DNA of 64,000 nucleotides. Source: an uncultured Phycisphaerae bacterium. GTDB taxonomy: Bacteria > Planctomycetota > Phycisphaerae > Sedimentisphaerales > Anaerohalosphaeraceae. The translations under genes were made by a program, and so were the position numbers. The DNA is taken from assembly GCA_937949545.1 (NCBI GenBank), contig CALEDR010000027.1:1-64000 (forward strand). The letters run 5' to 3'. Below the pieces are notes generated by a model. It made no database searches, was not told the origin of the DNA, and worked only from the letters and a program-made list of their open reading frames with translations. Below, piece after piece: positions 7,540 to 16,340 of the stretch (position 1 is the stretch's first letter; the number at the start of each line of letters is the position of its first letter).

Positions 7540-8943
7540 ATGACCCAAACAGCATTCTTTATCGGAAGATTTCCCAGAAGGCAGGCGGTGCGGCTGACAG
7601 CGCTTATCCTTCTTTTATCGGCGGTGCCGGCCCAGGCTCTGTTTCTGGTAAACAACGGCGGCTTTGATATCAATGCCGCCGACTGGAACGCGGCCGGCGG
7701 CGGCGGACCCTGGGCACCGGCCCATGTGGCTTCCGGTGGAAACCCGGGCGGCTATGTGACGCTTCAAACAAACAACAATACCTGGTCTGTCTGGTATCAG
7801 GTTATCAATGAAAACCTGAACGTCTGGGGAATTCCTGTCGGAACGACCATTATTTTTGGGGCGGACATGATTGATCTGGGGCCGGCCGGCAACAACACCG
7901 TGGGCGGTCTGAAAATTGAGGCCTGGAATACGGCCATGATAAATGATTATGCAGTTCAGTTTCCCGTTACGACGTCCTGGCGGCGGTATTCAGCCCCGTA
8001 CACGATCCCTGCCAATACCCAAAGCCTGAAGATGGTTCTGACAAATGTAAACTATAACGGACAGGGGATTGCCCGGTTTGGTTTTGACAACGTTTTCTTT
8101 GCGATTCCGGGAGGAACCCCGGCACTCAAGCCGGTGCCCTATGTAGGCAGAGGACTTAATCCGGCCAACCCGATTCTCAGCTGGACCTATCCGGACCCCA
8201 ATCGTCCGGGCGATACCCTTACGGCGGATGTGTATGTGCTGGAAAGCAATGTGCTGCTTCCCACAGAGCCCAATTTGGGACCGGTCCTGGTGGACCCCGG
8301 TGTTGTGAAAGTGGCCGATGACATTACGGCTTCCACAATCAATCTGGCGGAGGCCGGCTATCCCGTTCAGTCGGACAAATATTATTACTGGGCCGTCCAT
8401 GTCAATGACCCCACGATAGGCACCATTAAGGGCTTCACCTGGTACTTCCAAACCTTCGACGCTCCGCCGGTCAGCGCCAACGCCGGCGCCGATCAATACG
8501 TCTGGCTGACGATGAACGACGGCACTCCCAACGACGGCAAGGTCACGTTTACCCTCTCCGGTTCGTATGTGGATGACGGCAAGAGCCCGGTGACGGTGGC
8601 CTGGGCCCTCGATCCGGTTCTGACCCAGACAGACCCGGCTACGCAGGTTGTTATCCACAATCCGAACAGCCTGACGACTCAGGTAACGATTGACAATACC
8701 GGCTGGTTCTTCTTTGTGCTGACGGTTCAGGACCAGATTGGGTCGGCCTCAGATGTGGTGAACGTAGGAGTGTATGCAGACGCCTGCGAAGCGGCCAATG
8801 AGGACCCGTCGGATATTCCCGCCCGATATCCAAACGGACATGGGGATATTAACGGTGACTGCAAAATCGACCTGCAGGATCTGGTTGTTCTTGCCCGCAC
8901 GTGGCTGGACTGCATGAGCAGCAAACTCGGCTGTACGCCCTAA
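7540..8943 (+). CDS. Secreted multidomain protein with C-terminal dockerin-like repeat
   Basis: 467 residues; ATG at 7540 is chosen for its GGAGG site (7528-7532). The signal peptide has an RRQ basic part and ends near VPAQA. Next come a jelly-roll domain of about 150 residues rich in Asn/Trp (NNGGFD, then WNAAGGGGPW) that resembles CBM4/9-type carbohydrate-binding modules, a fibronectin-like module (LSWTYPDPNRPGDT) and an Ig/PKD-like module (ANAGADQYVWL). The C-terminus is one dockerin-type calcium loop (DINGDCKIDLQDL) followed by WLDC and a final Cys. No catalytic domain is evident, so it is probably a binding or surface protein. It is followed by a terminator at 8988-9022. Confidence 0.85.
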   Translation: MTQTAFFIGRFPRRQAVRLTALILLLSAVPAQALFLVNNGGFDINAADWNAAGGGGPWAPAHVASGGNPGGYVTLQTNNNTWSVWYQVINENLNVWGIPVGTTIIFGADMIDLGPAGNNTVGGLKIEAWNTAMINDYAVQFPVTTSWRRYSAPYTIPANTQSLKMVLTNVNYNGQGIARFGFDNVFFAIPGGTPALKPVPYVGRGLNPANPILSWTYPDPNRPGDTLTADVYVLESNVLLPTEPNLGPVLVDPGVVKVADDITASTINLAEAGYPVQSDKYYYWAVHVNDPTIGTIKGFTWYFQTFDAPPVSANAGADQYVWLTMNDGTPNDGKVTFTLSGSYVDDGKSPVTVAWALDPVLTQTDPATQVVIHNPNSLTTQVTIDNTGWFFFVLTVQDQIGSASDVVNVGVYADACEAANEDPSDIPARYPNGHGDINGDCKIDLQDLVVLARTWLDCMSSKLGCTP

Positions 8944-8987
8944 TAAAACCATGAATCTGCCGCCAACAAGCATAAAGGTTTATCCAA

Positions 8988-9022
8988 AGAAAGGGCCGGG
9001 AGACACGCCGGCCTTTTCTTTT
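8988..9022 (+). terminator. Rho-independent terminator after the dockerin-like gene
   Basis: Stem GGCCGG/CCGGCC (8994-8999 with 9008-9013), extended by A-T pairs and followed by TTTTCTTTT. It lies between the stop at 8943 and the ATG at 9035, so the next gene cannot sensibly start at 8951. Confidence 0.75.
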
Positions 9023-9034
9023 CTCGGGAAACGG

Positions 9035-9859
9035 ATGGAAGCGAAAAAGACCGGACCTGCTGCCTTTACGCTGATTGAACTGCTGGTTGTCATTGCCGTT
9101 GTTTCCCTTCTGCTGGCCGTCATTGTTCCTGCCCTGCGAAAAGCCAAAGAATCCGCCCGCGCTGTCGTTTGCCGGACGCACTTGAAAACCCTCGCGTTAG
9201 CCAATGAACTCTATGCTGCCCGCTGCGACAATTGGTATGTGCCTGTAATTGACACCACGATGACGGCACGCGGTGAACCGACCTGGAACTCCAACACCCT
9301 CTTTCGAGAACTGGTCGGTCTTCAAAGCGCCTATGTTGGCAGCAGTTATATCCTGCCGCCGGAGTACCTCTGTCCCTCTGACAGGCAATCCAACGAGGCC
9401 TACTGGAATCAGGCCGGCGTGACCTATGCCAACTTCGTCAGCTACGGCTATAATCTGACCGACTGGGGCCCCGACTCCCGCAGTCCGGTCTCCTGGAGCG
9501 GCAATATTCCGGTAAGCACCTGGTCCTGCCGCTTCCGGGTCGGAACACTCCGCACCCCCGCCGAAGCCATTATGTTTGCCGACGCCGGCGACATCTGGGT
9601 CCGCAAAGCCGGCGCCGACTACAAAACCTATTGGAATCAGTACGGGCAGGACATCGTCAAATACCGCGCCCGCAGTATGTGGCATCCCGTTTATTACCGA
9701 CATAAGGAAGGCGCCAACCTGTCCTTTTTCGACGGACACGTCGAATTTCTCAAAAAGGAGTCCCTATTTTTCTATCGGAACAATTCAAATACCCCCGACG
9801 ACGGAAGAAACAATCAGATTTGGTTCTGCATTCCCCAAAACCGCCCCAGACCCGACTGA
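9035..9859 (+). CDS. Pseudopilin-like secreted protein with H-X9-DG motif
   Basis: 274 residues. ATG at 9035 is preferred over the in-frame ATG at 8951 because the terminator of the previous gene lies between them. The prepilin signal is AAFTLIELLVVIAVVSLLLAV, with Glu at mature position 5. Near the C-terminus, H-KEGANLSFF-DG matches the processing-associated H-X9-DG motif found in large families of planctomycete and verrucomicrobial pseudopilins. The middle is rich in Trp/Tyr and unrecognised. These proteins usually occur in many copies next to secreted enzymes; their function is unknown. Confidence 0.85.
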   Translation: MEAKKTGPAAFTLIELLVVIAVVSLLLAVIVPALRKAKESARAVVCRTHLKTLALANELYAARCDNWYVPVIDTTMTARGEPTWNSNTLFRELVGLQSAYVGSSYILPPEYLCPSDRQSNEAYWNQAGVTYANFVSYGYNLTDWGPDSRSPVSWSGNIPVSTWSCRFRVGTLRTPAEAIMFADAGDIWVRKAGADYKTYWNQYGQDIVKYRARSMWHPVYYRHKEGANLSFFDGHVEFLKKESLFFYRNNSNTPDDGRNNQIWFCIPQNRPRPD

Positions 9860-9937
9860 AGAAGAGAGGAAGACAAAAATACAGGAAGACAGGTGGTCAG
9901 GAGAAAAACGTGAAAAAGCCTGTTCGGAAAAGTTGTC

Positions 9938-9974
9938 AAAAAAAGAAAAATGAGGGCAGGACCTGCCTGCCCTC
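9938..9974 (-). terminator. Rho-independent terminator of the alkaline phosphatase gene
   Basis: A perfect 9-bp stem GAGGGCAGG/CCTGCCCTC (9952-9960 with 9966-9974) and a 5-base loop. On the minus strand it is followed by a long T-rich run (complement of the A-run at 9938-9951). It lies 40 bases after the stop of the minus-strand gene. Confidence 0.8.
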
Positions 9975-10013
9975 GTAAAAGTACCCCTGCAGCGATTGAA
10001 AAGATGCCGTCGA

Positions 10014-11531
10014 TTATTGTTTCTTCCGGACAAGCATCAGCACGCTGCCCAATCCGAGTATTACTACTGTAGCCGGTTCCGGAATAACCGAGGACGCTAC
10101 AACAAACACATCTGTGTTGTCAATATAACACCCGTTAAATCCCATGGCAGCCCAGTCAGAGTAGTAGAGATCAAAATTGCTGTCGATTCCGTCCACCAGA
10201 GCGGCAAAACGGTCAGCGCCATACCCGCGTGCAAACAACGGCACCAGTTCGTTTGTATGGTTGCCGCTCCACCAGCGAACGCCGTTCGGGTTGCTGCTGG
10301 TGTATGTTCCCGCATTTATGTTGTCCCGCGAGATCCGCTCGTGAGGAATTATGTTGGAACTTTCTCCGCTCGGCATCGAATTGCCGTGATCTGTGGTAAC
10401 AATCAGGAGGTTGTTTTCCCAGCCGCCGTTGTTTTCAATCCAGTTGATCACGGCTTTGACGGCATTGTTAAAGTCAAGCTGCTCTTCAACGAGACGGCTG
10501 GTCTGATTCGCATGAGCCGCCCAATCGACCGCACCGCCTTCAATCTGTAAAAAGATTCCGTTGCCGTTGTCGAGATGCTGGAGTACATTCAATGCCGCCA
10601 GCGTCATTGTTACCAGTGAAGGAACGGAGACATTAAAGGGATCGCTGAATACCGTGTCGGTATGGCTGTAGCCGCTGCGAGCCTGCTGGAGCGTCGTAGC
10701 CACCTGGGCGGTTCCAACCAACCGAGTTTTGCCGTTCAGAATAGACAGATCGCCGTTGGCGAGAGCTTCAAATTCGCTTTTGGTCTGAATGGACTTCCAG
10801 TCGTTGGGATGCGTGTCGGTGTTCAGCTGGTTCCAAACAGTTTGTCCCCCGACGTATTTGTAATCTTGGCCGCTGGTTTTCAAGGTGCCGTTGTTGGTAT
10901 AGTCCGGATTGCCGGCGCCCATAATGACATCCATCACATTGCCGTTGAGCATATCATTGGCAATGGCCTCATAATTATTGCGGCTGACATCATGGGCATC
11001 ACTGAATGCGGCGGGAGTAGCATGGGACCATTGTACCGATGAAATCGTTCCGACAACCTTGCCGTTCGCCTTGGCCAGTTCCGGAAGCGTCGGCATAATG
11101 GGTGCATTTAAATTGCTCCAGTTGATGGCATTGTTATAGGTCTTTTGACCGGTACTCAATGCCGTGCCGGCGGCAGCAGAGTCGGCGGCATTCTGATGGA
11201 GATAGCCGGACGATGTGTTATAACTGGCCAACCCCCATGCCCTGGAAGGATCGTAACCGACCATGGGGGTCATGCTGCCGGTTGGTGTCGAAGAAGTATT
11301 CAGCGGATAAGTCGTCATTAAATACTTGCTCCACTCTGAACCGAAATACGGGCTCGCACAGGTTGTGCCGTATTCGTATAAATCGGCTGCGTCCCAGGCG
11401 CCGAATGAGGCACCATCCGAGATCATCACAATAACATTTGTTGATGCTGTCGCCGAAGCGGATATCATCGGCAGAATGAAGGTGGCCATGGTCGCGAACA
11501 AAGACAATCTGTTTTTCATCTTTCCTTTCAT
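10014..11531 (-). CDS. Exported alkaline phosphatase with PEP-CTERM anchor
   Basis: 505 residues; the ATG at 11531 follows GGAGG with a 5-base gap. After a signal peptide (LSLFATMATFILPMISASA) comes an alkaline phosphatase superfamily domain (PF00245 type). Visible metal and catalytic residues are the Asp in VIVMISDGAS, the nucleophile serine in DSAAAGTALSTG, Asp/His in GAVDWAAHAN, Asp-His in VTTDHGN, and the His in GNHTNELVP. It hydrolyses phosphate monoesters outside the cytoplasm. The C-terminus IPEPATVVILGLGSVLML then RKKQ is a PEP-CTERM sorting signal, so the enzyme is probably surface-attached or released by an exosortase pathway. It has its own terminator. Confidence 0.9.
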   Translation of the reverse strand: MKGKMKNRLSLFATMATFILPMISASATASTNVIVMISDGASFGAWDAADLYEYGTTCASPYFGSEWSKYLMTTYPLNTSSTPTGSMTPMVGYDPSRAWGLASYNTSSGYLHQNAADSAAAGTALSTGQKTYNNAINWSNLNAPIMPTLPELAKANGKVVGTISSVQWSHATPAAFSDAHDVSRNNYEAIANDMLNGNVMDVIMGAGNPDYTNNGTLKTSGQDYKYVGGQTVWNQLNTDTHPNDWKSIQTKSEFEALANGDLSILNGKTRLVGTAQVATTLQQARSGYSHTDTVFSDPFNVSVPSLVTMTLAALNVLQHLDNGNGIFLQIEGGAVDWAAHANQTSRLVEEQLDFNNAVKAVINWIENNGGWENNLLIVTTDHGNSMPSGESSNIIPHERISRDNINAGTYTSSNPNGVRWWSGNHTNELVPLFARGYGADRFAALVDGIDSNFDLYYSDWAAMGFNGCYIDNTDVFVVASSVIPEPATVVILGLGSVLMLVRKKQ

Positions 11532-11560
11532 AATTTCCTCCATTTGTTCCTTTCTTTTTT

Positions 11561-11609
11561 TGAAAACACGTTCTGTTTAAACGCTCTTCCTTCAGCGCGC
11601 ACTTTCTCC
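11561..11609. repeat. Direct repeat, copy 1
   Basis: First copy of an imperfect tandem repeat. It begins TGAAAACA and holds AAACGCTCTTC and AGCGCGCACT before ending in TCTCC. It lies in the leader of the alkaline phosphatase gene. Confidence 0.6.
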
Positions 11610-11617
11610 CGCCTTTG

Positions 11618-11662
11618 TGAAAACATTCCGTGTCCAAACGCTCTTCAGCGCGCACTGTCTCC
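11618..11662. repeat. Direct repeat, copy 2
   Basis: Second copy in the same orientation, with the same TGAAAACA start and the same AAACGCTCTTC and AGCGCGCACT blocks. It is three bases shorter in the middle. The function is not evident. Confidence 0.6.
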
Positions 11663-12108
11663 TGCAGGGGATACCCGAAAGCAATGGCTGAAAAAAAGCG
11701 GCTGAAGTCTTACAGCAGCAGCGTCGGAGATATATATAGAAAAAATTTTTTAAATAGAATGAGCAATAGATTGAATGATTGTTAGATGGTTTTTCGTGTT
11801 GTATTAACGAAGAGAACGAGCGAATGGCGTAGATATAGGAATGATAAGCGGCAGCTGTAAAAGAATATGCTTAATCTTGATACGGTGGGAGACCGGCAGC
11901 GAGTCCGGTACCGGCGAAATCCGCTCACCGGACAAGATTCAGCGGAATGGCTGCACAAATGATTTTCTGGGGAGCTTCGGCAGCAGGGGATGAAGGTTTG
12001 TCGAAAGGCGGAACACAATCCTAACGGCAGGGTGCCGCCGCGTTTGTTTTTTTGACGGAGGAAAAAAGAGAAAATTTTAATTTGGAATGTGCGGGCCGTT
12101 GGGGTTGT

Positions 12109-12588
12109 TTATCCGAAGAGGACGGGGAGGAGGCGGATGGCAGGAAGGGAGAGGGCGGCGGCGTATAGACCTGCGGCCAGGTCATCGGCCAGGATGCCCC
12201 AGCCGGCGGGGAGGATTTCGAGTTTGCGGATCGGCCACGGTTTGGTGATGTCAAAAAGACGAAAGAGGACAAACCCGAGCACGGCCGTACTGCAGATATG
12301 AGCGGGCCCCATGAGGGCAATCGCCAGCAGGGTGAGGGCCTGGCCTGCCGTTTCATCGGCGACTACCTCGCGCGGGTCGCTTTGTCCGGTGCGGCGGATG
12401 ACCGCGGGTGCAAACTGCACACAAAACCAGCTGAACAGGATAACTGCCGCCGCCATCGCGTAAACATTTGCGGCAGGCCAAAGAAATCCGAACACCTGAT
12501 AAAGAATCACCGGCGGCAGAGAACCGAAGGTGCCCGGAGCAGCGGGCACCTTGCCGAGTCCAAAACTTGTCGCAAACCATTCTTTCAT
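12109..12588 (-). CDS. pgpA: Phosphatidylglycerophosphatase A
   Basis: 159 residues. PgpA removes the phosphate from phosphatidylglycerophosphate in phosphatidylglycerol synthesis at the inner membrane. The N-terminus KVPAAPGTFGSL and the conserved DPREVVADETAGQ (Asp/Glu-rich active site), plus RLFDITKPWPI and GWGILADDLAAG, match the family well. Hydrophobic helices fill the rest and the length is normal. It is the last gene of a minus-strand run; the start at 12588 (MKEWF) is 32 bases after dgt and has only a weak ribosome site. Confidence 0.92.
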   Translation of the reverse strand: MKEWFATSFGLGKVPAAPGTFGSLPPVILYQVFGFLWPAANVYAMAAAVILFSWFCVQFAPAVIRRTGQSDPREVVADETAGQALTLLAIALMGPAHICSTAVLGFVLFRLFDITKPWPIRKLEILPAGWGILADDLAAGLYAAALSLPAIRLLPVLFG

Positions 12589-12620
12589 ATTTTTTTCTAC
12601 GCTGGTTTCAGTCGGAGGGC

Positions 12621-13715
12621 TCAAACTTTTTCCAGCAGGGACAAAGCGTAGCGGTCGGTCATCCCGGCGATGTAATCGCAAACCGTCCGCTGGAGGCCCT
12701 CCGTTTTGAGCAGGTTTCGAAAGTAGCGGGGCATCCGTTCGGGCTGCCGACACAGCCGGTCGAACAAATCATTCAGCCATTGTTCAATCTGACGATCCAC
12801 CGCTTTCAGGTTTGGATGGGAATACAGGTGCCGCCTCAGAAAATCTTCCAGCTCCTCCAGCCGGGCCTGTATGGGTTCGCTGAGCTGAATCAGCGGCCGT
12901 CCGTATTGATAGACTTCTTCGAGGGAGCCGATGCGGGCCTCCTGAAGGACTCGTCGGCTGGTTTCAATCCCGTCTCCGACAAGCCGGTCCAGAATTGCCT
13001 TGGCGGTGCGGGTTCGCCGGATGACAAAGTCCTCGATTGCCTCGGCCCGGATTTGCTCCTGAGCCGTTCGAAACAGCTCACAGCCGCGGGCTTGCTCTTC
13101 TTCAATCAGCCGGGCGCGGATGCCGTCCTCCAGGTCGTGGCAGTTGTAGGCGATGCGGTCGGCCAGGTTGGCAGCCTGCCCCTCCAGGCAGCAGACCGGT
13201 TCGGAAAACTCGGCGGAGCCGCCGCAGTCGTACGGCCCCTGATGGCCGGCAAGAGACTGTCGGGTTTCATGCATCAGATTCAGTCCCTGAAAGTCCGGAT
13301 AGGGGGTTTCGAGAAAATCGACAATCCGCAGGGCTTGGCGGTTGTGTTCAAAGCCGCCGAAGGAGGCCATTCGCTGATTTAGGACCCGCTCGCCGGTGTG
13401 GCCGAAGGGACTGTGGCCGATGTCATGGGCCAGACAGACCGCTTCAGTCAATTCTTCGCTAAGCCCCAGAGCCCGAGCGATGGTTCGTCCGATTTGGGCG
13501 ACCTCAATGCTGTGGGTCATCCGCGTGCGGTAATGGTCATTGACGCCGGGCATGAAAACCTGGGTTTTGCCCTCCAGGCGGCGAAAGGCCGCGCTGTGGA
13601 TAATCCGGTCGCGGTCCCGCTCGAAGGGGCCGCGGTAGGGATGGGGCGGCTGCGGAACCCTGCGTCCGCGGCTGTTTTGCGGTGTGACGGCATACGGTGC
13701 AGGCGGCGTTCTCAT
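12621..13715 (-). CDS. dgt: dGTPase-like HD-domain nucleotide triphosphohydrolase
   Basis: 364 residues. Dgt-type enzymes hydrolyse dGTP (or other dNTPs) to nucleoside and triphosphate. The family start FERDRDRIIHSAAFRRLEGKTQVF is intact. The HD metal site is visible as TRMTHSIEVAQIGR, CLAHDIGHSPFGHTGE, and a later Asp in NLADRIAYNCHDLED. The substrate range of bacterial homologues varies, so dGTP specificity is not certain. The start codon directly abuts the stop of the HIT gene upstream, which suggests coupled translation. Confidence 0.92.
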   Translation of the reverse strand: MRTPPAPYAVTPQNSRGRRVPQPPHPYRGPFERDRDRIIHSAAFRRLEGKTQVFMPGVNDHYRTRMTHSIEVAQIGRTIARALGLSEELTEAVCLAHDIGHSPFGHTGERVLNQRMASFGGFEHNRQALRIVDFLETPYPDFQGLNLMHETRQSLAGHQGPYDCGGSAEFSEPVCCLEGQAANLADRIAYNCHDLEDGIRARLIEEEQARGCELFRTAQEQIRAEAIEDFVIRRTRTAKAILDRLVGDGIETSRRVLQEARIGSLEEVYQYGRPLIQLSEPIQARLEELEDFLRRHLYSHPNLKAVDRQIEQWLNDLFDRLCRQPERMPRYFRNLLKTEGLQRTVCDYIAGMTDRYALSLLEKV

Positions 13716-14225
13716 TTACAGATTCGGCAGTAGATGGTCCCGCGACAGGCGGGTCAGTTCCTCATACAGTTCGGACATGCTCTGGCTGATGACTTTGGTG
13801 GAGCTGCAGACGGACATAAAATTGGTGTCTCCGTCCCAGCGGGGGACGATATGGATATGCATATGCTCCGGCAGTCCCGCTCCGGCACAGCGTCCGAAGT
13901 TCATTCCGATGTTGAAGCCGTGCGGGTGAATCGCCAGCGAGAGCACCTTCTGGCTTTCGCGAATCAGTTTCATCATCTCGAGCAGTTCATCGCTGTCCGC
14001 TTCCTCCAGTGTCGGGATGTGCCGCAGAGGGGCAATCAGGAGATGCCCGTTGTTGTAAGGAAAGCGGTTGAAGGCAACGACAGCACGTTTGGTTCGCCAC
14101 AGCACAAGATTGTCCCGGTCCTGTTGCGGGGTGCGGATGTAGTCACACAGAAAGCAGGGGCTTTTCTCGGGCAGGCCCTGAATGTAGGGCATTCGCCAAG
14201 GGGCCCACAGATTCTTACTGTCCAC
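13716..14225 (-). CDS. HIT-family nucleotide hydrolase/transferase
   Basis: 169 residues from a GTG at 14225, chosen because AGGA lies 6 bases upstream. A start further upstream would lie deep in the preceding gene. The histidine triad is EHMHIHIVPRW near residue 117. A CxxC pair is lacking except for the CFLCDY motif near residue 22, typical of Ap4A-hydrolase-like or Ap4A-phosphorylase-like HIT proteins with a WAPWRMPYI N-terminus. It probably acts on dinucleoside polyphosphates or AMP derivatives. It overlaps the upstream gene by 11 bases and abuts dgt. Confidence 0.88.
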   Translation of the reverse strand: MDSKNLWAPWRMPYIQGLPEKSPCFLCDYIRTPQQDRDNLVLWRTKRAVVAFNRFPYNNGHLLIAPLRHIPTLEEADSDELLEMMKLIRESQKVLSLAIHPHGFNIGMNFGRCAGAGLPEHMHIHIVPRWDGDTNFMSVCSSTKVISQSMSELYEELTRLSRDHLLPNL

Positions 14226-15270
14226 TGGTATTCCTTTCCGACGGAAGGGCGTTTTGGGAGCCGTCTGAAAGCCGTTCAATCTGAATATGCTGACGAACCG
14301 TCAGTTTCGGCAGACTGTCTCCCAGCGGGAGGATGAAGTCCGCCGCGGTTAGGAGCGTGTAGTCCTCTTGAGCCGATTCGAGCCGTCCGTCGGTGAGATT
14401 GAAGACCAATCGGCCTGTGCCTTCCAGTGACTCGTGTCGATAGCTGCGAAGGACGGAGAAGAGAGACCCGCGAATCTGGTAGCTGCCTTCATACGGCAGG
14501 GGGAAGTTCACCAACGGTTTTTCACGAAGCTGATAGTGGGCACGGACAGCGGCAAGTTTTGTTCCTTGATGATCTTCAATAGTCTCTACGGTGTAGGTAA
14601 TGATGCGGCTGGGCAGGTTCTGAATCGGGACCGGCCAGGGCAGGAACTGTTCGCTCTGCCAGCTGGAGCCGGGGGCAACGCCCCGCAGGGGTTTGGGGTT
14701 GGAGGCCGTCAGGTCCCAAAGGGCATACTGGAAGAAAAGCCAGTCCAGAATCATATCGGGGTCTTTGATGCGCTGAGCCGAGTCTCCCTTTTCGATAAAA
14801 CTTTTCTGGCCGATTTCACGGAGCAGATTCCGAAAGGAATCGGTCAGTTCAATTTGGCCGGTCGGACTGACCTGAAGGGTATAGGTTCGTCCCTGAAGAG
14901 ACTGCATCGCATCCGGTCCGGCGGCTTTTCCTGAAAACGTTGTCCGTTTGACCTCGACAGATTCGCAGGTAAACTCGAGGGTGGAAAGACCGTAGGGGTT
15001 TGCCTCCAGCGGCCGGATGCGGAAGACCATTTCAATCGATTCATTGGCCAGTTTGGAATCTTCTTTTTTTCCGGCGGAACTGCTGGTCAGCTCAATCTGG
15101 ACTTCCCGAGAAGAGACAAACCGATAGCGGAGAGAAGGGACTGCCTCGAAGTCCAGGGCCATATACTCTCCCCGCGGAATGGTTCCGCATCCGCAGAGAA
15201 AACCGCCCGCCAGACAGATAAACCCCTCTACCGCTCGGCTGATTGTTTTGATGGATGACGAAGCGTTCAT
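14215..15270 (-). CDS. Lipoprotein of unknown function (paralogue of the gene at 15286)
   Basis: 351 residues. The N-terminus has a hydrophobic segment ending in FLCGCG, a plausible lipoprotein cleavage at C28. The mature part is beta-rich. TYTLQVSPTGQIELTD is the counterpart of SYLVRLTPDGKAEALD in the upstream gene, and both contain a Trp-containing FLPWP/WEHIVPSP region in the second half, so the two are paralogues. Their layout resembles bacterial families of the DUF6263 kind, but this is from memory and not verified. The stop overlaps the HIT gene. Confidence 0.7.
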   Translation of the reverse strand: MNASSSIKTISRAVEGFICLAGGFLCGCGTIPRGEYMALDFEAVPSLRYRFVSSREVQIELTSSSAGKKEDSKLANESIEMVFRIRPLEANPYGLSTLEFTCESVEVKRTTFSGKAAGPDAMQSLQGRTYTLQVSPTGQIELTDSFRNLLREIGQKSFIEKGDSAQRIKDPDMILDWLFFQYALWDLTASNPKPLRGVAPGSSWQSEQFLPWPVPIQNLPSRIITYTVETIEDHQGTKLAAVRAHYQLREKPLVNFPLPYEGSYQIRGSLFSVLRSYRHESLEGTGRLVFNLTDGRLESAQEDYTLLTAADFILPLGDSLPKLTVRQHIQIERLSDGSQNALPSERNTSGQ

Positions 15271-15285
15271 TTCAGCGGCCAGAGA

Positions 15286-16251
15286 TTACTGAACGAGTTT
15301 TCGTTCGATGCTCTGGATGAAGCGAATCACCAGGGTATCCGGTTCCTGTTCCGGTTTGGCTTTGGGATTCATTTCTTGAGCGGTGTAGGTGCTGATCAGG
15401 GTTTCGCCGTATTCGAGGACCTTTCCGCTGTCCAGATTCATTGTCATTTTCCCGGTGTACTGGTTTTCGTTGTCGAGCATTTTGGCGAAGATGCCCATGC
15501 TGCCCTGGCCGGCATCAGGGGAGGCGGCGCTTTCGGAGGCGTTCATTTCAACGGTGACGGTCTTTCCGCTGTCGGTCTGCTGCAGATCGGTGACTGTATA
15601 AACTTTGCGGAAGTTTTTGCTGGACAGAAGCCCCGGCGGAGAAGGGACGATGTGTTCCCAGGCAGCACCGACTTTCAGCGGTGTACCGAGGTCGGGGAGG
15701 GCAAGGATTTCATGCCGTTTGGCGATTTCTTCTTTGGCAAAAAGGCGGGATGCCAGACGTCCTTCCTGTCCGGGGATGTCGGCGGTGTTGACCGTGCTGG
15801 TATCGAGGGCTTCAGCCTTGCCGTCCGGGGTCAGCCGGACGAGATAAGACTGACCGACCAGTTTGGCCAGCGGATTGGCCTGGTCTTCGGGCCGGCGGCT
15901 GTCAAAATCGATCTGAACATTGTTTTGCTGGATGACCCGACAGGCAATGTCCCGAATAGTGATAACGGCTTCCGCCGCTCCGGTCTCGTCCACTTTATTG
16001 ATTCGCTGCTCTACGGTCATTCGAACAGAGGTGGTGGTTTCCTCCTGTCGGAGTTTCTCGAGGGCGGGCTGCTCAAACTTGAAGTCTTTCGTTGTGGTCA
16101 TTGTGATTTCATAAATGTCCGCTGTTTGCGGCTGGAATTGCTGAGCGGCCTGAAAGGACATTCGCTTGGAAGGGCCTTTGCAGCCGGGCATTAGGAAAGC
16201 GGTGAGGGCAAAAGAAAAAACAACCAGACTCAAGATTACCGAACGACGCAT
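15286..16251 (-). CDS. Lipoprotein of unknown function
   Basis: 321 residues with a lipoprotein signal (LTAFLMPG-C24). The mature protein begins with a polar region and continues as a beta-rich domain with TTTSVRMTVEQRINKVDETG and the LTPDGKAEALD segment shared with its neighbour. It is the first gene of a five-gene minus-strand run whose strong promoter lies at 16312-16340. The C-terminal part (YTGKMTMNLDSGKVLEYGE) looks like an edge beta structure. No enzyme motif is seen; an envelope role is likely. Confidence 0.72.
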   Translation of the reverse strand: MRRSVILSLVVFSFALTAFLMPGCKGPSKRMSFQAAQQFQPQTADIYEITMTTTKDFKFEQPALEKLRQEETTTSVRMTVEQRINKVDETGAAEAVITIRDIACRVIQQNNVQIDFDSRRPEDQANPLAKLVGQSYLVRLTPDGKAEALDTSTVNTADIPGQEGRLASRLFAKEEIAKRHEILALPDLGTPLKVGAAWEHIVPSPPGLLSSKNFRKVYTVTDLQQTDSGKTVTVEMNASESAASPDAGQGSMGIFAKMLDNENQYTGKMTMNLDSGKVLEYGETLISTYTAQEMNPKAKPEQEPDTLVIRFIQSIERKLVQ

Positions 16252-16311
16252 GGGACTGTCCCTTCAAATTGATAGATATCCTTATCTTCTTTATTTTCCT
16301 GTCGGATAGGG

Positions 16312-16340
16312 ATTATAGAGAGTTTGGGCGCGGTTGACAA
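16312..16340 (-). promoter_or_regulatory. Promoter of the lipoprotein-HIT-dgt-pgpA run
   Basis: On the minus strand, TTGTCA (16335-16340) and TATAAT (16312-16317) are separated by 17 bases. The -10 is a perfect match and the -35 is 5 of 6. This is the best sigma-70-type promoter in the window. The leader is about 50 bases. Confidence 0.75.

Larger units (their letters stand above)
11532..12108. other. 577-base intergenic region with tandem repeat
   Basis: Upstream of the alkaline phosphatase gene. It holds a ribosome site, the two repeat copies at 11561-11662, and an AT-rich stretch near 11730-11760 that may contain the promoter. AGCAATAGATTGAA at 11762-11775 matches the operator-like palindrome of 7379 at 11 of 14 positions. 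No supported gene was found; 11780-12060 shows nothing recognisable. Confidence 0.5.

Noticed and set aside
8951-9034. Upstream start for the H-X9-DG pseudopilin gene
   Set aside because: The segment contains the terminator of the preceding gene and the longer N-terminus would precede a prepilin leader with unrelated sequence.
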